64,000 bases of DNA, taken from the NCBI RefSeq assembly GCF_003651225.1, contig NZ_RCDB01000003.1:1-64000 (forward strand), written 5' to 3'. Under the pieces are notes generated by a model. It was not told the DNA's origin. It worked only from the letters and a program-made list of their open reading frames with translations, and searched no databases. This DNA comes from Microbacterium telephonicum. Its GTDB lineage: Bacteria; Actinomycetota; Actinomycetes; Actinomycetales; Microbacteriaceae. This document shows, piece by piece, positions 35,074 to 44,448 of this stretch (position 1 is its first letter; every line of letters begins with the position of its first letter). Position numbers and translations under genes: made by a program.

Positions 35074-36366
35074 ATGGATGCCGAACTCCTCAAGCCCGGC
35101 CAGCGCATCGCCGCCCTGACGGGCCTCACCCCGAGCGGCGAGATCGGCGAGAGCCTGGCCTTCGAAGAAGGCTTCGTCGTCGATGCGGCCGCGTCGGAGT
35201 CCACCGGCGACGTTCTCGGCGAGACCGTCGACGCGTCCGGTTGGATCGCGTTGCCACCGCTCGCGGATCTGCACGCGCACCTGGACAAGGGCTATACCTG
35301 GACCTCGTTCGGCCAGCCCGAGGGATCCCTCGACGACGCGATCGCCTGTTGGATCGATCACGGCGAGAACCACTCCTCCGACGACATCAAGGTCGGCGCC
35401 CGACGACACCTGATCGCTGCGCTGCATGCCGGGGTCACGGCCGTCCGCTCGCACACTAACTACCACCTGGGCGACGATCCCCTCCGCGGCGTACGCGCGC
35501 TCGTCGAGCTGCGCGCCGAGTTCGCCGGCGTCGTCGACCTGCAGATCGTCGCGAGCCCCGGCGCGTCCGACGGCCCCGACGACCTCGGGCGCGCAGCGGT
35601 GGCCCTCGGCGTCGATCTCATCGGAGGCTTCCCCCACCTCGCCGACGATCCGAGTGCCGACCTCGAGCGCGCCGCCGCGTTCGCCGAGGAGTTCGGTCTC
35701 GGCATCGACCTCCACACCGACGAGACGCTCGATCCGACATCCATGGGCCTCGCCGAACTCGCCGCCCGCACGCGCCACTGGCCCGCCGAGGTGATCCGCT
35801 CCGCCGGGCACTGCGTGAGCCTGTCGACGCAGGATGCCGAGACCCGCCGCCGCACGCTCGCCGCCGTCGCCGACGCAGGCATCTCGATCATCACCAACCC
35901 GCTGACCAACCTGTATCTGCAGGGCTGGCAGCACCCGGTCGCCACCCCCCGCGGCATCCCTCCCCTGCGCGAGATCATCGCAGCCGGCGTCACGCTCGCC
36001 GCCGGGGGCGACAACGTGCAGGACCCGTTCAACCCGCTCGGCAACGCCGACATGGTCGACGTCGCCTCCGAACTCGTCATCGCCGGTCACCTCACCCCCG
36101 CCGAGGCATGGCACGTCAGCTCCAGCGGGGGACGCGCCGCCTTCGGCCTGCCGCCCGCACGGGGTCGTGTCGGCGATGTCGCCGATGTCGTGCTCGTCCG
36201 CGCCGCCCACGTCGCCGAGGCGCTCGCCGAGCGGGCACCGGACCGCATCGTGATCCGCGACGGGCGCGTCGTCGCCGTTCGCCGCCGCGTGGTCGACAGC
36301 GTGCTCGACCTTTCCGCCCTGCCCGCCCCGCCCTCCACCCCGACCACCGAGGGAGCACTGATATGA
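35074..36366 (+). CDS. Cytosine-deaminase-like amidohydrolase
   Basis: 430 residues. The metal and catalytic motifs of the CodA family are complete: LADLHAHLDKGYTW (about 63-76), DLHTDETLDP (about 210), SAGHCVSLS (about 243) and GGDNVQDPFNPLG (about 310). It should hydrolyse an amino group or ring amide of a pyrimidine- or triazine-like compound. The ATG has GAGGAGG eight nt before it. First gene of a four-gene operon with an ABC importer, so the substrate is probably imported by that system. True cytosine as substrate is possible but unproven. Confidence 0.82.
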   Translation: MDAELLKPGQRIAALTGLTPSGEIGESLAFEEGFVVDAAASESTGDVLGETVDASGWIALPPLADLHAHLDKGYTWTSFGQPEGSLDDAIACWIDHGENHSSDDIKVGARRHLIAALHAGVTAVRSHTNYHLGDDPLRGVRALVELRAEFAGVVDLQIVASPGASDGPDDLGRAAVALGVDLIGGFPHLADDPSADLERAAAFAEEFGLGIDLHTDETLDPTSMGLAELAARTRHWPAEVIRSAGHCVSLSTQDAETRRRTLAAVADAGISIITNPLTNLYLQGWQHPVATPRGIPPLREIIAAGVTLAAGGDNVQDPFNPLGNADMVDVASELVIAGHLTPAEAWHVSSSGGRAAFGLPPARGRVGDVADVVLVRAAHVAEALAERAPDRIVIRDGRVVAVRRRVVDSVLDLSALPAPPSTPTTEGALI

Positions 36367-37154
36367 GCACCACGATCGACACCACCGCGCCGGCCACGGC
36401 GTCGACATCGGTCGGCGCCACCCCGGCGCCGACCCTCGCCTTCACCGACGTGGCCAAGGTGTTCGCCACCGGCACACGCGCGCTGGAGGACATCTCGTTC
36501 GGTGTCCGTCCGGGCGAGTTCGTGTCCGTCGTCGGTCCATCCGGCTGCGGCAAGTCGACGCTGCTCCGGCTGGCCGCCGGGCTCGACGATGCCACCGAGG
36601 GCGTGGTCGACGTTCACGCCGACACGACGAGCTTCGTCTTCCAGGAGGCGACCCTGCTCGAGTGGCGGACGGCCCAGCGCAACGTCGAACTGGTCGGAGA
36701 GCTCGCCGGCGTCGGGGCGGCGGAGCGACGCCGACGCGCCTCTGAGGCCCTCGACCTCGTCGGGCTGAAGGGCTTCGAGGATCAGCACCCTCGCGCACTG
36801 TCCGGCGGCATGCGCATGCGCGTCTCGATCGCACGTGCTCTCGTGGCGGAGCCGCAGCTCGCCCTCTTCGACGAGCCCTTCGGCGCGCTCGACGAGATCA
36901 CCCGTCTGAAGATGCAGACGGAACTGCAGCGCCTCTTCCAGCTCAAGGGGTTCGCCGCCATGTTCATCACGCACTCGATCTCCGAGGCCGTGTACCTCTC
37001 CAGCCGCGTTCTGGTGATGAGCGGACGGCCCGGCCGCATCGTCGACGACATCGAGCTCCCCTGGTCCTACCCCCGATCACCCGAGCTGCGCTACGAACCC
37101 GAGTTCGGGCGCATCGTCGGACACCTCTCGCACGCTTTGGAGGCCCACTCGTGA
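36363..37154 (+). CDS. ABC importer ATP-binding protein (NitT/TauT/SsuB type)
   Basis: 263 residues. Walker A GPSGCGKST (about 59), signature LSGGMRMRVSIARAL (about 146) and Walker B LALFDEPFGALDE are intact; the THSISEAVYLSSRV segment is typical of the nitrate/taurine/pyrimidine importer family. The ATG overlaps the deaminase stop (ATATGA), tying the importer to the hydrolase. Confidence 0.9.
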   Translation: MSTTIDTTAPATASTSVGATPAPTLAFTDVAKVFATGTRALEDISFGVRPGEFVSVVGPSGCGKSTLLRLAAGLDDATEGVVDVHADTTSFVFQEATLLEWRTAQRNVELVGELAGVGAAERRRRASEALDLVGLKGFEDQHPRALSGGMRMRVSIARALVAEPQLALFDEPFGALDEITRLKMQTELQRLFQLKGFAAMFITHSISEAVYLSSRVLVMSGRPGRIVDDIELPWSYPRSPELRYEPEFGRIVGHLSHALEAHS

Positions 37155-38080
37155 GTCAGAACCTCGCCCTGAAAGCCCCCGCGTCGCTCGCCGACACGCC
37201 CTCGTCCGGGACGGTGAACACCGCGGCATCCACCGAGACGACGACCGCTGCGATGGCCGCGCGACGCCCTCGCACCCGCAGTGCCGGGTCGGTCGCCCGC
37301 AGCGCCTGGGCGCGGGCCATGCCGATCCTGGCGGCGCTCGTCGGCATCATCGCGATCTGGTACGCCGTGTCGTATCTGCTGCTCAGCGAGAGTCGCCGGT
37401 TCCTGCTGCCGCCGCCGCACCAGGTGCTGGCGGAGACGATCGGCAACGACAAGGTGATCGGACCGATGATCGCCGCGCTCGGTCAGACCATCACCGTCGC
37501 CCTCATCGGCCTCGCGATCGCCGTCGTCATCGGCATGGGGTGGGCGATCGTCATGTCGCAGTGGGTCCTCGCCGAGAAGATCCTCTACCCGTATGCGGTC
37601 ATTCTGCAGACCATCCCGATCCTCGCCCTCACGCCGCTGATCGGCATCTGGATGGGCTACGGACTGCCCGCTCGCATCGTGGTCTGCGTCATCATCGCGG
37701 TGTTCCCGATGATCTCCAACACGCTGTTCGGCATGCAATCGGCCACCCCCGCCGCCCACGATCTGTTCACGCTGCAGAAGGCGACCAAGTGGCAACGGAT
37801 GACCAAGCTCATGCTGCCGGCCGCCATCCCGTCGATCTTCACCGGTCTGCGTCAGTCGGCGGGCCTCGCCGTCATCGGAGCGATCGTCGGCGACTTCTTC
37901 TTCCAGCAGGGCAGCCAGGGCATCGGCGGACTGCTGCGTACCTACACGCTGCGTCTGAACATGGAGCCGCTGTTCCTCGCGATCATCTTCACCGCGCTGT
38001 TCGGTGTGATCGTCTTCTCGATCTTCGCCACGCTCGACCGTGTCGTGGTCGGTCGCCTGTTCGGCGTCGCCACACGCTGA
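37151..38080 (+). CDS. ABC importer permease
   Basis: 309 residues with a long polar N-terminus and about six membrane helices. The cytoplasmic EAA-like loop (AAHDLFTLQKATKWQRMTKLM) contacts the ATPase. GTG start overlapping the ATPase stop (GTGA). Same operon as the deaminase-like hydrolase and the binding protein. Confidence 0.9.
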   Translation: MSQNLALKAPASLADTPSSGTVNTAASTETTTAAMAARRPRTRSAGSVARSAWARAMPILAALVGIIAIWYAVSYLLLSESRRFLLPPPHQVLAETIGNDKVIGPMIAALGQTITVALIGLAIAVVIGMGWAIVMSQWVLAEKILYPYAVILQTIPILALTPLIGIWMGYGLPARIVVCVIIAVFPMISNTLFGMQSATPAAHDLFTLQKATKWQRMTKLMLPAAIPSIFTGLRQSAGLAVIGAIVGDFFFQQGSQGIGGLLRTYTLRLNMEPLFLAIIFTALFGVIVFSIFATLDRVVVGRLFGVATR

Positions 38081-38165
38081 GCGACCTCTTCTTCCCCGCC
38101 CGCACCACACAACACGCACTACCCGTTTGTCCCGTATCGCACCCGAAGCCCTCAAGGAGGACACC

Positions 38166-39371
38166 GTGTCACAGCCCGCTTCCCTCTCCCGCCGGATGAT
38201 CGCACGAGCCGTCGCGGTCGGCGCGCTCACCGCGACCGTCGCCGCCGTTGCGGGATGCTCCAGCTCCGACGCCGCGGCGCCGGAGACCACCTCGACAGCC
38301 GCCGTGGCAGAGAAGGGTGGTCCGCTCGACCTTGCGAGCGTCTGCCCGGCGACGATCGTCATGCAGCAGGACTGGCAGCCCGAATCGGAGCACGGCGCCA
38401 TGTACAACCTCGTCGGCGACGGTTACACCGTCGACACAGACAAGAAGACCGTGACCGGCCCGCTCGTCGTCGACGGCACGGATACCGGGGTGAAGATCGA
38501 GGTCCGCTCCGGCGGGCCCGCCGTCAACTTCCAGCCGGTGCCGGCATTGATGTACCTCGACCCCGACATCCTCATCGGCGCCGTGAACACCGACGCGGCG
38601 ATCGTGGCGAATGCCGATCAACCGACCGTCGCGGTGACCTCGCAGCTGACCTACAGCCCACAGATCCTCATGTGGGATCCGGCAAGCCACGACGGCGCGA
38701 CGACGATCAAAGCGGCTGCGGCCGGCGGCGACCCGATCGTCACCTCGGGCGACGTCATCCCAAACCTGCTGCTGTCGCAGGGCATCATCACGGCGTCGCA
38801 GATCGACACGAGCTACGAAGGCACTCCCCAGCGCTTCGTCTCCGACCCGAAGATCCTGCAGCAGGGCTTCGCCACCGCGGAGCCTTACATCTACAAGAAC
38901 GAGATCTCGCAGTGGGGCAAGGACGTCGGCTACCAGCTGCTCTCCGAGCTCGGCTACAGCGTCTACCCCGAGCCGCTCGCGGTGCGCAAGGCCGACGTCA
39001 CCGACCAGGCGGATTGCCTGAAGAAGCTCGTTCCGATCATGCAGCAGTCGCAGATCGACTTCCTCGACTCCCCCGAGCACGGCAACTCCGTGATCCTCGA
39101 CCTGGTCGAGCAGTACGACACCGGCTGGACCTACTCCGAGGGCGTGGCGCAGTTCTCCGTCGAGCAGCAGAAGAAGCTCGGCCTCGTCGCCAACGACAAG
39201 GCGTCGGGTGTGTTCGGGCAGTTCGACCCCGACCGCATGTCATCGATCGTGTCGGACTTCGCGCCGATCCTCGTCAGCGCCGGCAGCATCACGCAGGATG
39301 CGGCATCGGCGATCGACCCGTCCGAGCTCTACACGAACCAGTTCATCGACACCTCCATCAAGATGAACTGA
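38166..39371 (+). CDS. ABC importer substrate-binding lipoprotein
   Basis: 401 residues. An N-terminal signal ends in the lipobox VAGC (Cys about residue 28), followed by a Ser/Ala/Thr-rich spacer and an NMT1/THI5-like binding fold. GTG start with AGGAGG five nt before. It collects the substrate of this operon outside the membrane. The related family includes pyrimidine-precursor, nitrate and sulfonate binders, so the ligand cannot be named. Confidence 0.85.
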   Translation: MSQPASLSRRMIARAVAVGALTATVAAVAGCSSSDAAAPETTSTAAVAEKGGPLDLASVCPATIVMQQDWQPESEHGAMYNLVGDGYTVDTDKKTVTGPLVVDGTDTGVKIEVRSGGPAVNFQPVPALMYLDPDILIGAVNTDAAIVANADQPTVAVTSQLTYSPQILMWDPASHDGATTIKAAAAGGDPIVTSGDVIPNLLLSQGIITASQIDTSYEGTPQRFVSDPKILQQGFATAEPYIYKNEISQWGKDVGYQLLSELGYSVYPEPLAVRKADVTDQADCLKKLVPIMQQSQIDFLDSPEHGNSVILDLVEQYDTGWTYSEGVAQFSVEQQKKLGLVANDKASGVFGQFDPDRMSSIVSDFAPILVSAGSITQDAASAIDPSELYTNQFIDTSIKMN

Positions 39372-39383
39372 CTCACGGTCCCG

Positions 39384-39420
39384 GCGATGCCCTGACTCCT
39401 CGCGGGAGTCGGGGCATCGC
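39384..39420. terminator. Terminator between convergent operons
   Basis: 16-bp stem GCGATGCCCTGACTCC with GGAGTCGGGGCATCGC, one G-U pair, between the binding-protein and cyclodeaminase genes. Confidence 0.75.
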
Positions 39421-39427
39421 TACGTCG

Positions 39428-40036
39428 TCACAAGGAAGCGGTGACGCGCTCGGCCAGCGCGTCGAGGCGCGCGGCGGCATCTTGCGCGTCGCCGATCGCA
39501 TCGCGCAGGCGATGCACCGTGAGGGCGTCGGCGCCCGATTCGGCGGCGCTCGCGGTGTTGCCCCGGATGTTGACGGCGGTCGAACGGATGCCGCAGGCGA
39601 GCATGCGCCCGGCGACGGCAACATCCGGGGCCAGGCGAGGTTCGCCGAACCTCTCCAGCCAGCGGAGGTGACCGTCGAGGGATGCCGCGAGCGCGACCAG
39701 GACGACGCCGGCCTCGGCCGCCTGGACGGTCGCCGCGCGCAACGCGGCTCCGCGGCCCGGGTCGGCGAGGGGGCGCCGGAAGGCGGCGACGAGCAAGCCG
39801 GACATACGACCGTCGTGCTCCGCTGCCGCCAGCGCGTCGTCGCGAACCCGTGTCGCCGCGGCGACGACGTCGGCCGAACCCTCCGCCTGCGCGTAGCCGG
39901 CGGCCATGGCGACCAGCGCCGCGCCCGTGGCCACCACGACCCCGGCGGCCATTCCACCACCCGGGTCCGGCACGGGCGCCGAGAGCCGCTGCAACCAGTC
40001 GTCGAGTGGGGCGAGGGCGAAATCGGGCGTCGGCAT
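39428..40036 (-). CDS. Cyclodeaminase/methenyl-THF cyclohydrolase-family protein
   Basis: 202 residues, resembling FchA and the C-terminal half of formiminotransferase-cyclodeaminase, which interconvert formimino-, methenyl- and formyl-THF. The signature SAPVPDPGGGMAAGVVVATGAALVAMAAG (read as APVPDPGGGMAAG, residues 20-32) and a late folate-contact region (STAVNIRGNTASA) are present. It is the first folate gene of the island, divergent from the MTHFR-like pair across the second operator. In isolation it may work as cyclohydrolase rather than deaminase (inference). Confidence 0.85.
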   Translation of the reverse strand: MPTPDFALAPLDDWLQRLSAPVPDPGGGMAAGVVVATGAALVAMAAGYAQAEGSADVVAAATRVRDDALAAAEHDGRMSGLLVAAFRRPLADPGRGAALRAATVQAAEAGVVLVALAASLDGHLRWLERFGEPRLAPDVAVAGRMLACGIRSTAVNIRGNTASAAESGADALTVHRLRDAIGDAQDAAARLDALAERVTASL

Positions 40037-40132
40037 GGCCCCACTTTAGGGTCGCGCCCGCCGTGGATTTCCACGGCGACATCGACGCACACGCGACCGT
40101 AACACTGACGAAACGGTGGCCTCCTACAGTGG

Positions 40133-40155
40133 CATTGTTGGTGAGGCCAACAATG
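40133..40155. promoter_or_regulatory. Operator dyad CATTGTTGG-N5-CCAACAATG (copy 2)
   Basis: Perfect nine-base arms around TGAGG, with the same TGTTGG-N5-CCAACA core as at 35018. It starts directly after a possible -10 box TACAGT (40125-40130), so a bound protein would block transcription of the MTHFR-like genes; it also lies 97 nt before the divergent cyclodeaminase start. Confidence 0.7.
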
Positions 40156-40189
40156 CCCGACGGTCCTGATGAGCGCGAGAGGAATACCC

Positions 40190-41326
40190 ATGACCGCTCC
40201 TCTCCCCCTGCGGGACGCGACGCAGCGCTGTCCGAAGAGTATGGTGTACGGTCCGTGCGGCGGCGTAACGCTCGACGGAGGGTGTGAAGTCCCCGGCATC
40301 CGCTGCTCGTTCGTCGACCATGCCGCCGCCCTGAACGGCCTCGCGTTCTCGCCGGACGACGTGCAGGCCCCGGCTGCCGCCTATGACAGCGGAGACATGC
40401 TCCATGCCCGGCCACGCACCGCCGCGGCTGACGAGTTCGCGGTGCTCGTCGAGGCGGGCGGGGTGATCACCGCCGATCTGCCGATCCGGTCGGCCGACCC
40501 CGCAGTGATCACCGAGGCCGGCGCTCGCCTGCGGGAGCTGACCGCCGTGATCGCGGGAGAGCCGCCGGGTCTCCGCGACGCCCTCAGCCCCACGCACAAG
40601 GCGCTTCTGCTCACGACCGCCGGGTCGCGCGTGCTCGCCGGCCTGACGTGCCGCGATCGCAACCGGGTCGCACTCGAAGGCGAGCTCGCCGCCCTCGCCG
40701 ATCTGGGCGTCTCCGGCGTGCTCGCGGTCACGGGCGACCATCCCGCATCGACCGCGCTGCCGCAGGCCCGCCCGGTGTTCGACCTCGACGCGACCCGCCT
40801 GGCCGCCCTCGCCCGTCGCGCCGGCCTCTTCGTCGCCGTCGCCGAGCAACCGACCGCGCCGCCGGTCGAGTACCGGCCGGCCCGCCTCGCGGTGAAGGCG
40901 CGCGCCGGCGCAGAGCTCGGCATCCTCAACCTGTGCGGAGACATCTCCGCGATCACGCGATTCACCGCCGCCGTCGCCGCGACCGCAGCACCGATACCTG
41001 TCTTGGCATCGGTGCCCGTGGTCATCTCTGCGGCCGCCGCGCGGCGGCTCGCCGCCCTTCCGGGCGCCGCACTTCCAGCCGACATCGTCGCGGCGGTGAC
41101 GAGTGCGGACGATCCGGTCGAGGCCGGCATCCGCTCCGCCGTCGCCTGGGCACGGCGGGCACTCACGATCCCGGGCGTCGCGGGCATCCACCTCTCGGCG
41201 ATCTCCGATCACGGCACGGCCGGGGCGGACGCCTCGGGACTCGCGGCCGTCGACGCGGTGGCCACCACGGCCGCCCGTCTGCGCGCCGGGATCGGGTCGC
41301 GCGCCGACGAGGCGGGGGCAGCATGA
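40190..41326 (+). CDS. MTHFR-like protein with N-terminal Cys-rich domain, copy 1
   Basis: 378 residues. An N-terminal 'MTHFR C-terminal-type' zinc-like domain (RCPKSMVYGPCGGV, then GCEVPGIRCSF) is joined to a methylenetetrahydrofolate-reductase TIM barrel (CRDRNRVALEGELAAL and VLAVTGDHP). MTHFR reduces methylene-THF to methyl-THF. Where MetF has its catalytic Glu (xxExxPP) this protein has ITADLPI, so Asp may replace it. AGAGGA lies before the ATG. The stop overlaps the next gene (ATGA). Probably moves one-carbon units released in the island's pathway (inference). Confidence 0.78.
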   Translation: MTAPLPLRDATQRCPKSMVYGPCGGVTLDGGCEVPGIRCSFVDHAAALNGLAFSPDDVQAPAAAYDSGDMLHARPRTAAADEFAVLVEAGGVITADLPIRSADPAVITEAGARLRELTAVIAGEPPGLRDALSPTHKALLLTTAGSRVLAGLTCRDRNRVALEGELAALADLGVSGVLAVTGDHPASTALPQARPVFDLDATRLAALARRAGLFVAVAEQPTAPPVEYRPARLAVKARAGAELGILNLCGDISAITRFTAAVAATAAPIPVLASVPVVISAAAARRLAALPGAALPADIVAAVTSADDPVEAGIRSAVAWARRALTIPGVAGIHLSAISDHGTAGADASGLAAVDAVATTAARLRAGIGSRADEAGAA

Positions 41327-42393
41327 GCGTGCACACCCAGGAGAGGACGCCCTCGCTCCCCGCGACACGCATCGCCGGGTGCCCCAAGTCGATGACCTAC
41401 GGCCCCTGCGGCGGCGTCAACGGAGACGGCACGTGCGAAGTCGACCCGACCCCCTGTGTCTTCCTGCACCGGGACCTCCCCATCCGCTGGTCCGCCGAGC
41501 CCCCCGCCGGCGGCCCGGCCGAGGTGGCGACGACGGCGGGACGCGAGCTGTCGGCGATCGCGGCCAAGCGCCCGCTCGTCTTCACCGGCTTTCCCGTTCG
41601 CGCTCTGCGATCCGATGCCGTCGGGCCGTCGGCCGAGGCGCTGACCGGAAGCACCGACGCCGTCCTGTCTGGCGACGCCGGACGCGCGCGTGTGCAGTTC
41701 CCGCCGTCGTACCGCGCAGCGCTGATCGGCGCGACCGGTCTGCGCCTGTGGATGGGCTTCAACACCCGTGACCGCAACCGCACGGCGCTGGAGCGCGAGC
41801 TTCGGTCGCTGCGCGCGCTGGGGGTCGCTGGCGTGCACTGCGTCACGGGCGATCACACCCAGACGGGCGATCGACCCGACGCCCGCCCCGTATTCGACCT
41901 CGAGTCCACCACGACGCTCCCGCGCGCCGCCGGCCTGGGGATTCTGACCTCGTTCGCCGAGTCCCCCGCGGCTCCCCCGCTCGCCGAGCGCGGCGCCCGG
42001 GTCGCCGAGAAACAGCGCGCCGGTGGCCGGATGTGCCTCACGCAGTACGCCGGGGATGCCGAGGAGGTCGCCGCCTTCGTCGCGCTGTGCCGCCGAGCCG
42101 GCGCAACCGCGCCGGTCCTTCCGGGCGTGCCCCTGGTCGTCGACCGAGAGGGCGCTCGGCTACTCGCCTCGTTCCACGCCGCGAAGCTCCCTTCCGGGTT
42201 CATCGATCGACTCTTCGCCGCGCGGGACGTGCGGGCGGAGGGCATTCGGCTCGCTGTCGAGTACGGCAGGGCCCTGATCGAGACCGGCGTCGTCGGAGGG
42301 GTGGTCATCGCCGGCGGCGCGCGTCCAGGCGGCGAAGCGGCCTATGCCGCCGACCTCGCCACGGTCGCGCGCGCGCTCGGAGGCGGATCGTGA
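41323..42393 (+). CDS. MTHFR-like protein with N-terminal Cys-rich domain, copy 2
   Basis: 356 residues, a diverged paralogue of the gene before it: GCPKSMTYGPCGGVNGDG and CEVDPTPCVFLH in the Cys-rich part, then NTRDRNRTALERELRSL and HCVTGDHTQTGD in the barrel. The catalytic-Glu region reads VFTGFPVRA, with Gly at the expected Glu. The two copies may form a heteromer in which only one is catalytic, or may act on different folates; neither can be decided here. Confidence 0.75.
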   Translation: MSVHTQERTPSLPATRIAGCPKSMTYGPCGGVNGDGTCEVDPTPCVFLHRDLPIRWSAEPPAGGPAEVATTAGRELSAIAAKRPLVFTGFPVRALRSDAVGPSAEALTGSTDAVLSGDAGRARVQFPPSYRAALIGATGLRLWMGFNTRDRNRTALERELRSLRALGVAGVHCVTGDHTQTGDRPDARPVFDLESTTTLPRAAGLGILTSFAESPAAPPLAERGARVAEKQRAGGRMCLTQYAGDAEEVAAFVALCRRAGATAPVLPGVPLVVDREGARLLASFHAAKLPSGFIDRLFAARDVRAEGIRLAVEYGRALIETGVVGGVVIAGGARPGGEAAYAADLATVARALGGGS

Positions 42394-42401
42394 GCGGCCG
42401 T

Positions 42402-43040
42402 TCAGTGGGCCCCCGCACGACCTTCCTTCACGGTGAGCACCTGGACGGGCCGATCCGGGTCGGTCCGCCAGCGATGACGTATGCCTCCCTGGTAATACAC
42501 GGCGTCGCCGACGTCGAGAACGAACTCCTCGGCATCCAACACGACGGTCAGGCGCCCCTCGAGCACGTAGACGAACTCCTCCTCGTCGTGCACCCACCAC
42601 AGGTCCTCCGTGAAGCTCCCCGACATCACCATGGGCACGAACCGAGGGTGGTCGCGGGCCAGCACTCTCAGAGGGCTTCCGCCGGCATCGAGCGGCGTCG
42701 CCTCGCTCGCCCGGAAGACGTGGAACGTGCCCGCCCCCCGCGGCTCGGTGTCGGCGTCGTCGGTGAGAAGAGCCTGTTGCGTGGTCCCGAGCGCCTGCGC
42801 GACGCGGAACAGCGACGTCATGCTCATCCGCTCCAACCCGCGCTCGACCTGGCTGAGGAACGAGTGCGACAGCTCTGCCTGCGTCGCGACCTGGGTGAGC
42901 GTGAGCCGTTGACTCTGCCGCAGCGCCCGGATCCTCGCCCCCAGCGCACGCGACGCCGAGGCCGGCCCATCGTCCGCCCGCTCGACCCCCGATGCGCTCG
43001 CCGCCGCGCCACCACGGCGCGAAGAGACGGCATCGGACAT
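42402..43040 (-). CDS. XRE-family regulator with C-terminal cupin
   Basis: 212 residues. A helix-turn-helix (LTLTQVATQAELSHSFLSQVERG, about 48-70) is followed by a cupin sensor domain (HDEEEFVYVLEGRLTVVLD and GDAVYYQGGIRHRW, which keeps some metal-binding His/Glu positions). Such regulators usually respond to a small molecule bound in the cupin. It is divergent from the flavoprotein-creatininase operon across only 34 nt, so it probably controls that operon. Dyad copies 1 and 2 are not near it. Confidence 0.88.
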   Translation of the reverse strand: MSDAVSSRRGGAAASASGVERADDGPASASRALGARIRALRQSQRLTLTQVATQAELSHSFLSQVERGLERMSMTSLFRVAQALGTTQQALLTDDADTEPRGAGTFHVFRASEATPLDAGGSPLRVLARDHPRFVPMVMSGSFTEDLWWVHDEEEFVYVLEGRLTVVLDAEEFVLDVGDAVYYQGGIRHRWRTDPDRPVQVLTVKEGRAGAH

Positions 43041-43074
43041 GACTGAAGACTATGACACACGAAAGGAAACCGAG

Positions 43075-44448
43075 ATGACCGGCGCGACTCCCACCGACAT
43101 CCTCGAGCCCGCGGCATCCGATGCCGCACCGGGCCCTGACTACGCCGCCCTCGAAGCCGCGCTGGCCGCGGCGTTGGGCCCCCGCGGCGTCTCCGCCGAT
43201 CCGCGTCAGCGCGAGAAGGCGTCGGTCGACGGCGCGCGCATGTCGCCCATCATCGCCGAGCAGCTCCCGCTCGGTGTCGCCGATCTCGTCGCGTTTCCCG
43301 CGGATGCCGAGCAGATCGCCGAGACGGTACGCATCGCCGTCGCCCACGGCGCGTCGGTCACGCCGCGCGGCAAGGGCACCGGGAACTACGGCCAGGCGAT
43401 CCCCATGCCCGGCGGTCTCGTGCTCGACACCTCACGCGCCCGGGCTGTCGTCGAGGTCGGCGACGGCTGGATCACCGCCGAGGCGGGGGCGCCGATGGCG
43501 ACGCTCGAGCTCGCCGCGCGCCGGCACGGCCAGCAACTGTGGATGTACCCCTCCACCGTCCACTCGACCCTCGGCGGGTTCCTGTCCGGCGGATCCGGCG
43601 GCACGGGATCCATCGCGCACGGCTCGAACCACGAGGGCTTCGTCCTGGCCCTCGATGTCGTGACCCCGGCATCCGAGGGCGCGCTCCTGCACGTCGAGGG
43701 CGATGATGCGCTCGGGTACGTCCACAACTACGGCACCGCGGGCATCATCGCCCGGGCGACGGTGCGGCTCGAGCCGGCGAACGACTGGCGGGGCCTCTAC
43801 GCGTCGTTCGAGGACTTCGCGGGCTCGATGTCGGTCCTGCAGCGCCTCGCGGCCCTGAGCCCGACGCCGCGCCTCGTCTCCGCCGACGACCCGCACGTGT
43901 CGGCCCAGCTCCCGCCGGACCCCGCCTTCCCCGAGGGTCGCAGCTCTCTGCGCACCATCATCGACGCGAGCCTCATCGCGGAAGCGTCGCAGATCATCAC
44001 CGCCGCCGGCGGGCGCGTCGAGGACGTCCGCGAAGGGCCCCAGGTGTCGGCCGCGATCTCGGTACTCAGCTACAACCACCCGATCGAGTGGCTGCAGAAG
44101 TCGGAACCGGGCGTGTATTTCCACGTCGAGGTGGGCGGCGACGCCCTCATCGATCGCCACGACGAGGTCATGGCCGTCTACTCGGGCGCGCACCTGCACA
44201 TCGAGGCGTCCGGGCTTCGCCCCATCGGCATGCTCGCCGGTGTCTACGAGAGCCCGGAACGCGTCGCCGCCGGCATCGCGGCACTCACCGACCTCGGCGT
44301 GGGAGTGCACAGCCCCCACCAGTGGAACGTGGACTTTCGCCTGCCCGAGACGATCGAGCTCGCCCGCCGCACCGATCCTCGGGGTCTTCTGAACCCCGGC
44401 AAGCTCAACCCCGACTACGCCGGTCCGGTGAAGGGAGCGATCCGATGA
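43075..44448 (+). CDS. VAO-type FAD-dependent oxidase/dehydrogenase
   Basis: 457 residues. The FAD-binding (PCMH) domain has PRGKGTGNYGQAIPMPGG (about 98-115) and STLGGFLSGGSGGTGSIAHG. The C-terminal part ends in DPRGLLNPGKLNPDY, as in glycolate/D-lactate-type oxidases. The ATG at 43075 is preceded by GAAAGGAAA; an upstream ATG at 43039 is possible. It overlaps the creatininase-family gene (ATGA) and likely oxidises a 2-hydroxy acid or amine-type intermediate of the same pathway. Confidence 0.82.
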   Translation: MTGATPTDILEPAASDAAPGPDYAALEAALAAALGPRGVSADPRQREKASVDGARMSPIIAEQLPLGVADLVAFPADAEQIAETVRIAVAHGASVTPRGKGTGNYGQAIPMPGGLVLDTSRARAVVEVGDGWITAEAGAPMATLELAARRHGQQLWMYPSTVHSTLGGFLSGGSGGTGSIAHGSNHEGFVLALDVVTPASEGALLHVEGDDALGYVHNYGTAGIIARATVRLEPANDWRGLYASFEDFAGSMSVLQRLAALSPTPRLVSADDPHVSAQLPPDPAFPEGRSSLRTIIDASLIAEASQIITAAGGRVEDVREGPQVSAAISVLSYNHPIEWLQKSEPGVYFHVEVGGDALIDRHDEVMAVYSGAHLHIEASGLRPIGMLAGVYESPERVAAGIAALTDLGVGVHSPHQWNVDFRLPETIELARRTDPRGLLNPGKLNPDYAGPVKGAIR

